Source of the DNA: Streptomyces rapamycinicus NRRL 5491
GTDB lineage: Bacteria > Actinomycetota > Actinomycetes > Streptomycetales > Streptomycetaceae
Assembly: GCF_024298965.1 (NCBI RefSeq)
Contig: NZ_CP085193.1
Location: 9,424,001-9,488,000 of the forward strand
DNA length: 64,000 nt
Reading direction: 5' to 3'
Within the stretch, counting starts at the first letter, position 1, and every line of letters begins with the position of its first letter. A program made the translations under genes and the position numbers. Under the pieces are notes generated by a model. That model had not been told where the DNA came from, made no database searches, and was given only the letters and a program-made list of their open reading frames with translations. Below are positions 18,125 through 26,757 of the stretch, one piece after another.

Positions 18125-18994
18125 TCACTTTGCGTGGTTCTTCCACGGGGCCAGCTTCCGTCCCGCGAAGTCGACGATGAAGAACAGTGCCAGGGCGATG
18201 GCGGCGAGCACGATGAAGGCCGCGAACATCGACGGGAGGTCGACCTGGCTGTTGGCGAGGAGGATGACGTATCCAAGCCCCTTGGAGCCGGCGATGAACT
18301 CACCGACGACCGCCCCGCCCACAGCGAGTGAGATGGAGATCTTCGCTCCGGAGAAGATCGACGGGACCGCGTAGATGAAGTCGATCTTCGTCATCTTCTT
18401 CCACTGCGACGCCTTGTTGATGCGGGCGAGTTCCTGCAGCTCGTGGGGGACCGAGCTCAGGCCGTCGTAGGTGTTGATCACCAGGGGGAAGAAGGCGATG
18501 GCCATCGCGACGAACGCCTTCGACTCGAAGCCGAACCCGAACCACACGATGAACAGCGGTGCGAGTGCCACCTTGGGGATGGTGTCGATCGCGATGAGCG
18601 CGGGGTAGAGGAAACTGCGCACGGTCGGCGAATAATGCAGCGCCGCGCCGCACAGGACCCCGAGTGCGGTGCCGAGCGCGAACCCGGCGAGCGCCTCCTG
18701 CAGCGTGACGAAGGTGTTGTTCGCGAAGTATCCGGGCCGGTCGATCAGCTCGGTGATGGCCGAGACGGGGCCGACGGCCAGGTATTCCGGCGGGGTGAAG
18801 ATGCTGACCAGCAGCTGCCACACGGCGAAGAGCCCGACGATCCCCGCGGCGGCCTTCGCGCCGGCCGCGATCGAGTCACGGCTGAATCGTTTCTGCATGG
18901 GTGCCGCCGGTCCGCCGGGCGCTGCCCCGGGCGGCGTGGGGCGTGGGCCGTCCGAGCCGGCCTCACCGATTTCGCTGACTTCAGGAGAGGCCAT
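18125..18994 (-). CDS. ABC transporter permease, SsuC/TauC type
   Basis: 289 aa from the ATG at 18994, which has GGAGGT seven bases upstream; an upstream ATG at 19012 is less well placed. About six hydrophobic helices, with the cytoplasmic EAA loop around ELARINKASQWKKMTKIDF. The N-terminal 40 residues are Pro/Gly-rich and cytoplasmic. First gene of the five-gene operon permease, binding protein, ATPase, M24 hydrolase, RidA. A 297-bp stretch without a recognised gene separates it from the dehydrogenase gene upstream. Confidence 0.88.
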   Translation of the reverse strand: MASPEVSEIGEAGSDGPRPTPPGAAPGGPAAPMQKRFSRDSIAAGAKAAAGIVGLFAVWQLLVSIFTPPEYLAVGPVSAITELIDRPGYFANNTFVTLQEALAGFALGTALGVLCGAALHYSPTVRSFLYPALIAIDTIPKVALAPLFIVWFGFGFESKAFVAMAIAFFPLVINTYDGLSSVPHELQELARINKASQWKKMTKIDFIYAVPSIFSGAKISISLAVGGAVVGEFIAGSKGLGYVILLANSQVDLPSMFAAFIVLAAIALALFFIVDFAGRKLAPWKNHAK

Positions 18995-19291
18995 GGTGGA
19001 ACCTCCCGTCACAGGGCGCGCGGTGCGCGGACGGGGCCGCGGCGGTCGGCTGGGGGCATGGACGCCGACAGGAGTCTGTGGCGGGGAGGGGCGACGCGGC
19101 CGGGGTCCGGCGCGGCGAGGGGGACGGCGAGAGCCATCGCAGTGTCATGTGCGTCCTCACAACATGGGAAGGGGTGCCACTGGGCAGTCGCGGGCATGGC
19201 CGGCGAGGCCGGCCCCGGCCGGGTGGATGGCCGGCCCGGGGGCGGGGAGGAGCCGGAGAAGGATCCTGCCGCGCCCCGCGGAGCCGACTGG

Positions 19292-20914
19292 TCAGTCGGC
19301 GCTGTCGACGGCGAGCGCGTCTCGACTGGGTTCACCGTCGAGCCGGCGCCACACACCAAGCGGGTTTTCGTCACGAACCTCAGCAGGCAGCAGCGCGGTC
19401 GGCACGTCCTGATAGGCTACGGGCCGCAGAAATCGCTCGATCGCGAGCGTTCCGACGGAAGTACTGCGGGGATCTGTGGTGGCCGGGAACGGGCCACCGT
19501 GCACCATCGCGTGTCCGACCTCGACGCCGGTGGGCCATCCGTCGAACAGGATACGGCCCGCCCGCTCCTCCAGGAGCGGCAGCAGCTCCGCGGCGAGTGA
19601 ATGATCGGCCTCGTCGGCGTGCACGGTCGCGGTGAGCTGGCCTTCCAGCGTTTCCACCGCTGCGGTCAGCTCGGAGGTGTCCGCGCAGCGGACGAGCAGC
19701 GACGTGGCGCCGAAGACCTCGGCCTGCAGCCGTGGGTCGGCGGCGAACCGGGCGCCGTCGACGGTCAGCAGCCTTGCGCGGCCGCACGCCGAACTGCCGG
19801 GCCGGCCGCCGCGTGCCAGCTCATCGACGCCGTCCCGGGCCGCAAGGGCGTCACCGGCGGCAGCGTAGTGGCCGGCGATGTCCATGGTGAGCATGGTGGC
19901 TCCGGCGTCGGCGGCGACGGCGTCGGCCGCGGCCGATATGAACGCCGCAAGGCCCGGTCCCTCGACGGCGAGCACCAGACCGGGGTTGGTGCAGAACTGC
20001 CCGGCGCCGAGCGTCAGCGATCCGGCGAACGCGGCACCGAGCTCGGCGCCGCGGGATGCGAGCGCCGCGGGGAGCAGCAGCACGGGATTGATGCTGCTCA
20101 TCTCTGCGTACACCGGGATCGGTACCGGCCGGGCCGCCGCCGTGGCCGCGATCGCCAGCCCGCCTTTGCGGGACCCGGTGAATCCCACGGCACGGATCCT
20201 CCGGTCCCCGACGAGCCGGGCGCCTACTTCGGTCCCGTTGCCGACGAGCTGGGAGAACACTCCCTGGGGCATGCCCGTGTCAGCCGCTGCCGCGGCGATC
20301 GTCCGCGCCACCAGTTCCGCGGTGCCCAGATGCGCCTGATGCGCCTTGACGACCACCGGGCACCCGGCGGCCAGCGCCGATGCAGTGTCGCCCCCGGCGG
20401 TGGAGAAGGCCAGGGGGAAGTTGCTCGCGCCGAACACCGCGACCGGGCCGAGCGGGATGCGGCGCTGCCGGATATCGGCGCGCGGAAGCGGTCCGCGGCT
20501 CGGCTGCGCCGGATCGATGCGGGCCCCCTGCCAGGTCCCGGCCCGCAGCTCCGCGGCGAACAGGCGCAGCTGGCCGCTGGTGCGGCCGACTTCGCCGGTG
20601 AGCCGCGCGGCAGGCAGCGCGGTCTCGGTGTGCGCGCGCTCGACCAGCAGGTCCCGGCGCTCCTCGAGCAGGTCGGCGATGCGCTCGAGGAAGCCGGCAC
20701 GCTGCTCGGCGGTGGTCGCCCGGAACACCGGGAACGCCTGCTCCGCCAGCGCACAGGCCCGCTCGAGGTGCCCGGCCGACGCCGCGGGGTAGCCGGGGTC
20801 GAGGGCCGCGCCGGTACGGGGATCGGCGGAGCGGATTTCCTCACCGGTGCCGACGACGGATTCGCCTCCGATGACCATGGCGCCGACAGGGCCGGACGGG
20901 AAGAGAACGGACAC
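19292..20914 (-). CDS. Alpha-ketoglutarate semialdehyde dehydrogenase (2,5-dioxovalerate dehydrogenase)
   Basis: 540 aa from the GTG at 20914, which has AAGGAG six bases upstream; the open frame extends further without a better site. Aldehyde dehydrogenase fold with FGASNFPLAFSTAGGDTASA and GFTGSRKGG in the cofactor region, YAEMSSINPV with the base Glu, and GAGQFCTNPG with the catalytic Cys. The GGDTASA and EMSSINP blocks are characteristic of the ketoglutarate semialdehyde group. It oxidises 2,5-dioxopentanoate to 2-oxoglutarate. The preceding gene makes exactly this substrate from 5-dehydro-4-deoxyglucarate, so the two form the end of a glucarate/galactarate-type route. Confidence 0.88.
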   Translation of the reverse strand: MSVLFPSGPVGAMVIGGESVVGTGEEIRSADPRTGAALDPGYPAASAGHLERACALAEQAFPVFRATTAEQRAGFLERIADLLEERRDLLVERAHTETALPAARLTGEVGRTSGQLRLFAAELRAGTWQGARIDPAQPSRGPLPRADIRQRRIPLGPVAVFGASNFPLAFSTAGGDTASALAAGCPVVVKAHQAHLGTAELVARTIAAAAADTGMPQGVFSQLVGNGTEVGARLVGDRRIRAVGFTGSRKGGLAIAATAAARPVPIPVYAEMSSINPVLLLPAALASRGAELGAAFAGSLTLGAGQFCTNPGLVLAVEGPGLAAFISAAADAVAADAGATMLTMDIAGHYAAAGDALAARDGVDELARGGRPGSSACGRARLLTVDGARFAADPRLQAEVFGATSLLVRCADTSELTAAVETLEGQLTATVHADEADHSLAAELLPLLEERAGRILFDGWPTGVEVGHAMVHGGPFPATTDPRSTSVGTLAIERFLRPVAYQDVPTALLPAEVRDENPLGVWRRLDGEPSRDALAVDSAD

Positions 20915-20948
20915 GGGTGTCTCCTTGCACTTCATCAGATCGGTGGCG

Positions 20949-21875
20949 TCAGGCGACGGCGGTGCGCGACGCCTCGATGACACCGGCCAGCAGTTCGCGC
21001 TCGAGGTCATCCAGACCGGTCAGCGGCGGCCGCACCGGACCGGCCGGATGTCCGGCCAGATCCATGCCGGCCTTGACGATGCTCACCGCGTAGCCCGCCT
21101 TGCGGTCACGGATCGCGGTGTAGGGCAGCACGATGTCGTCGAGCAGCCGGCGCACCTTCGTCCGGTCCCCGGCCCGTACCGCGCGGTAGAACGTCAGGGC
21201 GAACTCGGGCAGGAAGTTGAAGATCGCCGAACTGTAGGTCGTGACACCCAACTCCAAGTACGGCAGCGCGAACGTCTCCGCCGTCGGCAGCCCGCCGATG
21301 CAGACCAGGCGGTCGCCGAGACGCGAGTGGATCCGCGTGATCTCCTCCAGGTCACCGACACCGTCCTTGAACCCGATCAGATTCGGGCAGGCGTCGGCAA
21401 GCGCGGCCACGGTGGCCGGTGTGTACACGGCGTTCGCACGGCTGTAGATCACCACGCCCAGCGACGTGGATTCGCAGACCGCGCGCACATGAGCGGCGAG
21501 GCCGTCCGCGGAGGCCTCGGTGAGGTAGGGCGGGAACAGCAGCACACCGTCGGCGCCGGCCGCCTCGGCATCACGGGCCATCTCGACCGCCTGCGCGGTG
21601 CCGTGTCCGGCCGGGGCGAGGATCGGAGTGCCCTCGGGCGCGCTGCCGACAGCGGCCCGGACCACGGTGCCGACTTCCTGCGGGGTCAGGGAGAAGAACT
21701 CCCCCGTCCCGCCGGCGGCGAACAGACCGGCGATCTCGTACCGGCCCATACGGACGATGTTCTCCCGGTAGGCGGTCTCGTCGAACGCCAGGTCGCGGGT
21801 GAAGTGGGTGACGGGAAACGACAGCAGCCCGGAGCCGAGGCGCTCGGCAAGCTCGGTCGGGGTAAAGGCGGGCAT
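20949..21875 (-). CDS. 5-dehydro-4-deoxyglucarate dehydratase (KdgD-type, DapA superfamily)
   Basis: 308 aa. [10 protein letters not shown] near the start, [20 protein letters not shown], the active-site Tyr in VVIYSRANA (Tyr144), Schiff-base Lys170 in [11 protein letters not shown], and a C-terminal [14 protein letters not shown]. These blocks match bacterial KdgD as I recall it rather than DHDPS itself. It removes water and CO2 from 5-dehydro-4-deoxy-D-glucarate to give 2,5-dioxopentanoate. It leads a two-gene operon with the dehydrogenase 34 bp downstream. No glucarate or galactarate dehydratase lies nearby, unless the enolase-type enzyme at 8961 serves. A pyrroline-4-hydroxy-2-carboxylate deaminase is a less likely alternative. 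Confidence 0.88.
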   Translation of the reverse strand: MPAFTPTELAERLGSGLLSFPVTHFTRDLAFDETAYRENIVRMGRYEIAGLFAAGGTGEFFSLTPQEVGTVVRAAVGSAPEGTPILAPAGHGTAQAVEMARDAEAAGADGVLLFPPYLTEASADGLAAHVRAVCESTSLGVVIYSRANAVYTPATVAALADACPNLIGFKDGVGDLEEITRIHSRLGDRLVCIGGLPTAETFALPYLELGVTTYSSAIFNFLPEFALTFYRAVRAGDRTKVRRLLDDIVLPYTAIRDRKAGYAVSIVKAGMDLAGHPAGPVRPPLTGLDDLERELLAGVIEASRTAVA

Positions 21876-21975
21876 CAGCGTTTCCTCCCGGAGTACATAC
21901 AGGACAGCGATTGCGAGGAACCATAAGAACTAAAAACGATGCAGGTCCAACACTTCTTTTAGATCGACTGATACC

Positions 21976-21987
21976 TATACTGGATCG
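21976..21987 (+). promoter_or_regulatory. -10 box TATACT directly before the LysR gene (leaderless start)
   Basis: TATACT at 21976-21981 ends six bases before the ATG at 21988, and there is no ribosome site in between. A transcript from this -10 box would begin at or next to the start codon, giving a leaderless mRNA, which is common in actinobacteria. No strong -35 box is visible. Confidence 0.45.
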
Positions 21988-22920
21988 ATGTTTACGCTGA
22001 GCCAGCTGGAGAGCTTCGTCGCCGTCGCCGAGACACTGCACTACGGCCGCGCGGCGGAACGGCTGTCGATGACCCAGCCCCCGCTGTCCCGGCGGATCCA
22101 GCTGCTGGAGCGCGAACTGGACGTCGAGCTGTTCGACCGGATCGGACGGTCCGTCCGGCTCACCGCGGCCGGACGGGCGTTCCTCGGCGACGCCCGGCGC
22201 ATTCTCGGGCTGTCCGAGCAGGCGGCGCTGTCACTGCGCCGGGTGCCCGCAGGCGAGATCGGGACCGTGGCCCTGGGTTTCACCGCGTCCTCGGCGCATT
22301 CGGTACTCGAAGCCATCGTCGGCGGCATCCACACCCGGCTGCCCGGCGTCGACTTGGTCCTACGCGAACGAGTGTCCGGAACACAGATGGAGGAGCTGCG
22401 CTCCGGGGAACTGGACCTGGGGCTGGTCCGCCCCCCGGTCCCCGGCACCGGACTCGAACATCGCCCCCTGCACCGGGAGACCCTGCTGGCCGCGATCCCG
22501 GCCGCCCACCCGCTGGCCGCACCGGACCGGGTCCCGCACGTACGCGACCTCGACGGGGAACCGTTCGTCATGTACTCACCAGCCGAGGCCCGCTACTTCT
22601 ACGAGGTACTGGCCGGCGTCTTCCGCAGCGCCGGAATCACACCCTGGTACGTACACCACGTCAGCCAGGTACACACGATCCTGGCTCTGGTACGAGCCGG
22701 ACTCGGACTCGCACTGGTACCCCGCACAGCCGAAGCACTCAGACTCGACGGCGTCATACTGCGCCCGGTCACCGGAATCGAGAACGAACCGGTCGAACTC
22801 GTCGCCGCCTGGCACACAAACAACGACAACCCAGCCCTGCACGCCGTCCGGAACCTGGTGACCGACCTCGCCGGTCACTGGCAGTCTGGACGCGGAGATG
22901 ACCGAACACCTCGGCTATGA
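21988..22920 (+). CDS. LysR-family transcriptional regulator
   Basis: 310 aa. N-terminal winged HTH: FVAVAETLHYGRAAERLSMT, then PPLSRRIQLLERELDVELFD. The C-terminal periplasmic-binding-like effector domain follows from about residue 90. Divergent from the KdgD/dehydrogenase operon with a 112-bp shared intergenic region, the usual arrangement for a LysR activator of a neighbouring catabolic operon. It probably responds to an aldarate-pathway intermediate. The intergenic region is AT-rich relative to the genes. Confidence 0.9.
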   Translation: MFTLSQLESFVAVAETLHYGRAAERLSMTQPPLSRRIQLLERELDVELFDRIGRSVRLTAAGRAFLGDARRILGLSEQAALSLRRVPAGEIGTVALGFTASSAHSVLEAIVGGIHTRLPGVDLVLRERVSGTQMEELRSGELDLGLVRPPVPGTGLEHRPLHRETLLAAIPAAHPLAAPDRVPHVRDLDGEPFVMYSPAEARYFYEVLAGVFRSAGITPWYVHHVSQVHTILALVRAGLGLALVPRTAEALRLDGVILRPVTGIENEPVELVAAWHTNNDNPALHAVRNLVTDLAGHWQSGRGDDRTPRL

Positions 22921-22949
22921 GAGGCACGATCCTGGAGGTCTACATCGAC

Positions 22950-23120
22950 GCACATCACCATGAACTGGCGCGGGCGCCCCGTGACCAGCCACGAGGTCGT
23001 ACTCAACAGGATCACCGCGAGCACAACCCGCAACGGGCTGCGCATCGAGGCTGCACTCGACCACGGCTCCTACCCGACCGGCGTCGCCATCAGCCGCGAC
23101 CAGCTACGGGCCCTGCGGGT
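22950..23120 (+). pseudogene. ISAzo13-type transposase C-terminal fragment
   Basis: The plus frame gives NWRGRPVTSHEVVLNRITAS, then TRNGLRIEAALDHGSYPTGV and ISRDQL. This is the region near the C-terminus of ISAzo13-family transposases (typically RGRPLTSHEVIVNTI, then LDTGTYPTGV). Both ends are lost; the fragment is flanked by the LysR gene and a LysR remnant. Confidence 0.65.
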
Positions 23121-23149
23121 CGCCGTGCATCCTGCATTCTCCTCCTCAA

Positions 23150-23445
23150 GCCGGGACAGGCCGTCCAGCGCCACACCTCCGCGAAGGCCACTGGGCGGTC
23201 GGCGTGCAGCCCGGTGGCCGCGGGGGCCATCGCCCACAGGCGCTCGCTCACCAGGGGGCGGGCGTTGAGAGACGGGGTGCCGTCCAGGCTGTACAGCAGG
23301 TTCAGGTCCAGGTCGCCGTCGTCGAGCCACTGCTGGAGATGGCCGGAGTAGCAGGTCATCAGGCGAGGCTTCACGCCCTGTCGCGTGCGCTGGAAGAGGG
23401 GGACGCCGAGCTCTTCCTCCAAGGTGCGGATCTGCCGCGTGAGGC
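23150..23445 (-). pseudogene. LysR-family regulator remnant
   Basis: The minus frame reads RLTRQIRTLEEELGVPLFQR, the end of a LysR HTH, then jumps after QGVKPRLM to effector-domain-like sequence (DGDLDLNLLYSLDG, LVSERLWAMAP). The first HTH helices are missing because a stop lies just before RLTRQ, and an internal deletion joins the HTH to the middle of the effector domain. Non-functional. Confidence 0.65.
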
Positions 23446-23450
23446 GGTCT

Positions 23451-23468
23451 CATAAACGACCGTTTATG
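23451..23468. promoter_or_regulatory. Perfect palindrome CATAAACG-AC-CGTTTATG
   Basis: Two 8-base arms separated by AC, strikingly AT-rich in this GC-rich region and directly before the decayed LysR fragment. It resembles an operator for a dimeric repressor, such as a TetR protein, orphaned by rearrangement. A second short dyad, GACGC-ATA-GCGTC, follows at 23472-23484. Confidence 0.4.
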
Positions 23469-23606
23469 CGAGACGCATAGCGTCGCCACGGTTACTGATA
23501 AGGCCTGTCCGGTGAGCAACTGGCCCAAACTGTCATCGACGGAGGAGGCGTACGACCGCTCGTACGTGCGCCGGGGGCATTGCGGCCCCGGGGTGACCCC
23601 GGGCGG

Positions 23607-23734
23607 TCAGCCGCGCCGGCCGGCCCGCTCGATCAGCTCGACGACCGGCCCATGCGCCAGGCCGTCCAGGTACACGAAGCGGGCCCGGCCCGCGATGGCC
23701 CCGTCGAAGACGGCACTCGGGTCCTCGCCCTGCG
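23607..23734 (-). pseudogene. C-terminal fragment of a VOC/glyoxalase-like gene
   Basis: The minus frame encodes GAIAGRARFVYLDGLAHGPV followed by VELIERAGRRG and a stop at 23607. A strand ending in a metal-ligand Glu (VELIE) is typical of the last VOC module. Its 5' part is lost where the IS fragment starts at 23737. Confidence 0.5.
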
Positions 23735-23736
23735 CT

Positions 23737-24012
23737 TGCCGAATACCTCGTCCGTGCAGGTCACGCGGCATGTCTGTATTCGTGGAGGATGCCGCGAAGG
23801 CGGTCGTGGCGTGGTATGTCGAGGTGGCTGAGCTTCTCCGGATCGTCGATTGGTGTGGGGAGTGGGTGTAGCGGTCGGGCGTTCGCGATGCCCTGGTGCG
23901 GTCGATGGGAGTTGTAGAACTCCTCGAACTCCCGTAGGGCGTGGAGGAGGTGGCGCTGGTTCCAGATCAAGGTCCGGTCCAGGAGTTCGTGTCTGCAGGT
24001 CTGCACCCTGTG
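23737..24012 (-). pseudogene. IS3-like transposase C-terminal fragment, second copy
   Basis: Begins at the same base of the IS end (TTGCCGAATACCTCGTCC) as the fragment at 12555. It encodes TCRHELLDRTLIWNQRHLLH, then FEEFYNSHRPHQGIANA and DRLRGILHEYRHAA. It is interrupted by the IS copy starting at 24015. The two fragments are about 11.2 kb apart in the same orientation. Confidence 0.8.
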
Positions 24013-24014
24013 GG

Positions 24015-25131
24015 TGCCGGAAACGGTGTCACCCTATGCGACCTGGGTGTATTCGTGGATGAGGCCGCCGAGTCGATCGCGTCGAAGGACGCGAGTGTTG
24101 TCGGTGGCGGTGGGTGGTTCGGGTTCGGTGAGTCGGTCCGGCGCCCGTTGTCCGAGGGTTCGGTGTGGCCGGTGTTGGTTGTAGTGGTCTGTGTACTCGC
24201 TGACGACGAGGCGTAGGTGGCGCTCTCCCGTGATCAGGATGCGGTCGGTCGCCTCGCGTCGGCGTGATCCGATCCAGCGTTCCGCGATGGCGTTCATCCG
24301 CGGTACCCGGGGCAGTGTGGGAAGGACGTGCACGCCGATTGCGTGGAAGACGGCGTCGAAGTTGTCGGTGAAGTAGGCGCCGCGGTCCCGGATGAGGAAC
24401 TTGATCGACTTGGCATGGTCGCCGAGGTCCATGAGGTAGTTGCGCGCTTGCTGGGTGATCCAGGGGCCGGTCGGGTGTCGGGTGATGCCGGCGATGTGCA
24501 CCTGCCGGGTGCCGTGGTCGATGAAGAACGGCACGATCCAGCGCTGCAGGAACACCGTATCGATGTGGCACAGATCGGTGGCTACGATCGCGGAGGCCTG
24601 GGCTTTGAGGAAAGCGGCCCAGGAGCAGTCCACACGCCGCGGCGACGGGTCGATCCTTGCTTGCTTCAGAATGGACCAGATGGTGGAGGCCGCGACGTCA
24701 CGTCCAAGGCCGAGGAGCTCACCGTGGATGCGGCGGTATCCCCATCCCGGGTTCTCCCGCGCCAGACGCGCGACCAGTTGTCGCAGGGCTTCTGGTTTCG
24801 GTGGTCGGCCCGGCCGACGGGAGGGGTAGGCCCATTTCCAGGCGATGAGCCGTGCGTGCCAGCGCAGGACCGATCGCGGAGAGACCAGCAAGGCCACCTG
24901 GGTACGCCGCTGTTTGCTGACGATCCGGAGCAGTGCCGCCATGACGGCCCTGTCGCTCCAGGAGAAGCGCGGCCGTGGCTGGGCGCGTCGTGCGATGGCG
25001 AGTTGATGCCGGAGCATCAAAATCTCTGTGTCCTTCGAGGCATCCGAGCGGGCGAGCGGGGCAAGCCATCGGAAAGTCTGGCAGGCGAGCAGGTAGATCA
25101 GCTGTATCACCACGACCGGCATGCTGTTTCA
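24015..25131 (-). mobile_element. IS3-like insertion sequence, copy 2
   Basis: Almost identical to 1554-2670, in the same orientation, 22,461 bp away. Only scattered substitutions were noticed, for example at 24546, 24656 and 24770. Left flank: an older IS fragment; right flank: a TetR gene remnant. Confidence 0.8.
24034..25122 (-). CDS. IS3-like transposase (rve core), copy 2
   Basis: 362 aa, intact. Same architecture as the product of 1573-2661: RRIHGELLGLGRDVAAST, ATDLCHID, IRDRGAYFTD, NAIAERW. It differs by LQRW for LRRW, QARID for QAGID and LVARLAREN for LVVRLAREN. The full frame in both copies means either could mobilise both. Confidence 0.9.
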   Translation of the reverse strand: MPVVVIQLIYLLACQTFRWLAPLARSDASKDTEILMLRHQLAIARRAQPRPRFSWSDRAVMAALLRIVSKQRRTQVALLVSPRSVLRWHARLIAWKWAYPSRRPGRPPKPEALRQLVARLARENPGWGYRRIHGELLGLGRDVAASTIWSILKQARIDPSPRRVDCSWAAFLKAQASAIVATDLCHIDTVFLQRWIVPFFIDHGTRQVHIAGITRHPTGPWITQQARNYLMDLGDHAKSIKFLIRDRGAYFTDNFDAVFHAIGVHVLPTLPRVPRMNAIAERWIGSRRREATDRILITGERHLRLVVSEYTDHYNQHRPHRTLGQRAPDRLTEPEPPTATDNTRVLRRDRLGGLIHEYTQVA

Positions 25132-25199
25132 GAACGGCTCGCGGCCTGCTGAGGTCTGGCAGATCCGAACCAGCAGGTCAGCCCGGGTGACATAATTCC

Positions 25200-25524
25200 C
25201 GGCACCCACAAGCGCGACGCCGCCCAGCGCACGCTGATCGACATCTATCTCTCCGTCGAGCACCGCGACAACGCGGCAGGCGGTTGCCCGATCGCCGCGC
25301 TCGCCACCGACATCGCCCGCACTCCCGACGATCAGGAGGCCCGCCGCGTCTATGCCGAGGGGGTGGCCGACTTCGCCGAGTTCCTCGGCGATGACGACCA
25401 GGACGGCCTCGCCCGCCTGAGCACCCTGTTCGGCGCGCTCGTCCTGGCCCGCGCCACCAAGGGCTCCGAACTCTCCGAACGGATCCTGGCCGCCGCGCAT
25501 GAGGCCCTGACAGAGACCGACTGA
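25200..25524 (+). pseudogene. TetR-family regulator, C-terminal remnant
   Basis: The plus frame shows HKRDAAQRTLIDIYLSVEHR, then GGCPIAALATDIARTPDD and a helical tail ending AAHEALTETD with TGA at 25522. The GCPIAAL segment is typical of the LmrA/YxaF-like TetR C-terminal domain. The DNA-binding N-terminus was removed at the junction with the IS copy 2. Confidence 0.65.
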
Positions 25525-25554
25525 CCAGCGGTGCCGCCGCCGAGGGTTGCCGGG

Positions 25555-25965
25555 GCCGCCTCAGTGGTGAAGTGCGGCAGCGGGACCGCGACCTGCCGTC
25601 GGATGTCGCGCGCGATCTCGTCGGCGGCGGCCGGTCGGGCGGCCTCGGCGAGGTGTGGCCCACGAAGGGCTGCTCGCCCTTCGCCGTGAACGTCTTGCCG
25701 TCGATGGCGATCGCGCTGGGGGCCAGGATGCGGCGGCCGCCGTGCATGATCTGCAGGAAGATGTATCCGCCCTCGGCGTGCACCGCCTCGGTCGCCTCTT
25801 GCCAGCCGGCCGCCTGCTCGTCGGTGGCGACGCCCGGCGCACCGGCCCATCGCTGTGACCCGTGGTCGGGGTCGGTGCACTCGCTGATGATCAGTCCGGC
25901 GCTCGCCCGCTGCTGGTAGTACTCGGTCATCAGGTCGCCGGGAACGCCGGTGGAACCGATGTCGC
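25555..25965 (-). pseudogene. Old Yellow Enzyme-type oxidoreductase, N-terminal remnant with frameshift
   Basis: The minus frame reads TGVPGDLMTEYYQQRASAGL, IISE, then FLQIMHGGR and FTAKGEQPFV, as in NADH:flavin oxidoreductases of the OYE family. After PFVGH the continuing similarity (AADEIARDIRRQV) is in another frame, and both the first ~25 residues and the C-terminal half are missing. Confidence 0.65.
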
Positions 25966-26158
25966 CGCCTCCGTGCTCACCCGCCACTTCCGCGTCCTGC
26001 GCGAGGCCGGCCTCATCCGGCAGCACGACGTCGGCACCCGCCGCATCAACACGCTGTGCAAGGAAGAGCTGGACCGGCGGTTCCCCGGACTGCTCGCCCT
26101 CGTCCTCAGGGAGCGTGTCGGCCGCGTGGAGCCTTACGAAAACGTCGAGAGCTGCTGA
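25955..26158 (+). pseudogene. ArsR-family regulator, C-terminal remnant
   Basis: SVLTRHFRVLREAGLIRQHD, then RRINTLCKEELDRRFPGLLA and LVLRE: the recognition helix, wing and tail of an ArsR-type winged HTH. No start codon or N-terminal helices are present, because the sequence upstream belongs to the OYE remnant on the other strand. Confidence 0.6.
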
Positions 26159-26757
26159 CTGCGCGCGAGCGCCACGACATCATCGAGGTCCGGTTCCCCG
26201 TCGTTGTCCACGACGATGTGCCGAGCGCCGGACCAGGCACAGTTCTGCGTCCCCAGTTGTCGCCAGAACGTGGGCCAGTCGGCCAGTTTGGCCCGGTCCC
26301 GTGGCAGGCCTCGTTGGGCCAGTCGGGTACGAACGGTCTCCTCGGAGGTCCGTACCTCTACCACGACGACGGGTGTCCCCGTGGGCCAGGAGGCCCGGTC
26401 GGCGGAGGTGGTCAAGAAGTCGGGGTCGGCGAGGTATGCCGCGAAGGGCGCGTCCAGGACGACGGGCAGGCCGAGCCGCAGGTTGTCCGCCGCTGTGGCG
26501 AACAGTGCTTTGTACTCGGCCGGCATCAACCGCTCGACGTAGGTCGGGTCGTCCTCACGGCCTCCCGCGCGCCGGCCAACCAGTTCGAGCGAGGCGTCCA
26601 CGAGGTCGCCGGCCAGGGAGTCCTTGTCGAGGTAGGCCGCCCGCAGTCGGCGTGCGAGCTCCCGAGCGACATGGGACTTTCCCGAGCCCGCGGGGCCGAT
26701 CGCGACGAAGGCCGGTGGTGTCCCGGGCGCGGGGGACGCCGGGTCAGGCGCGGGCAT
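26134..26757 (-). CDS. P-loop small-molecule kinase-like ATPase
   Basis: 207 aa. Walker A GPAGSGKS at residues 21-28, a DKDSLAGDLVD acceptor-site-like segment, a VVLDAPF strand and an arginine-rich lid (RLAQRGLPRDR). The fold resembles gluconokinase/shikimate-kinase or zeta-toxin type P-loop kinases; no family signature decides between them. It overlaps the end of the KDPG-type aldolase gene by 14 bp, so the two are co-expressed. A role in phosphorylating a sugar acid for the aldolase is plausible but inferred. Confidence 0.7.
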   Translation of the reverse strand: MPAPDPASPAPGTPPAFVAIGPAGSGKSHVARELARRLRAAYLDKDSLAGDLVDASLELVGRRAGGREDDPTYVERLMPAEYKALFATAADNLRLGLPVVLDAPFAAYLADPDFLTTSADRASWPTGTPVVVVEVRTSEETVRTRLAQRGLPRDRAKLADWPTFWRQLGTQNCAWSGARHIVVDNDGEPDLDDVVALARSQQLSTFS

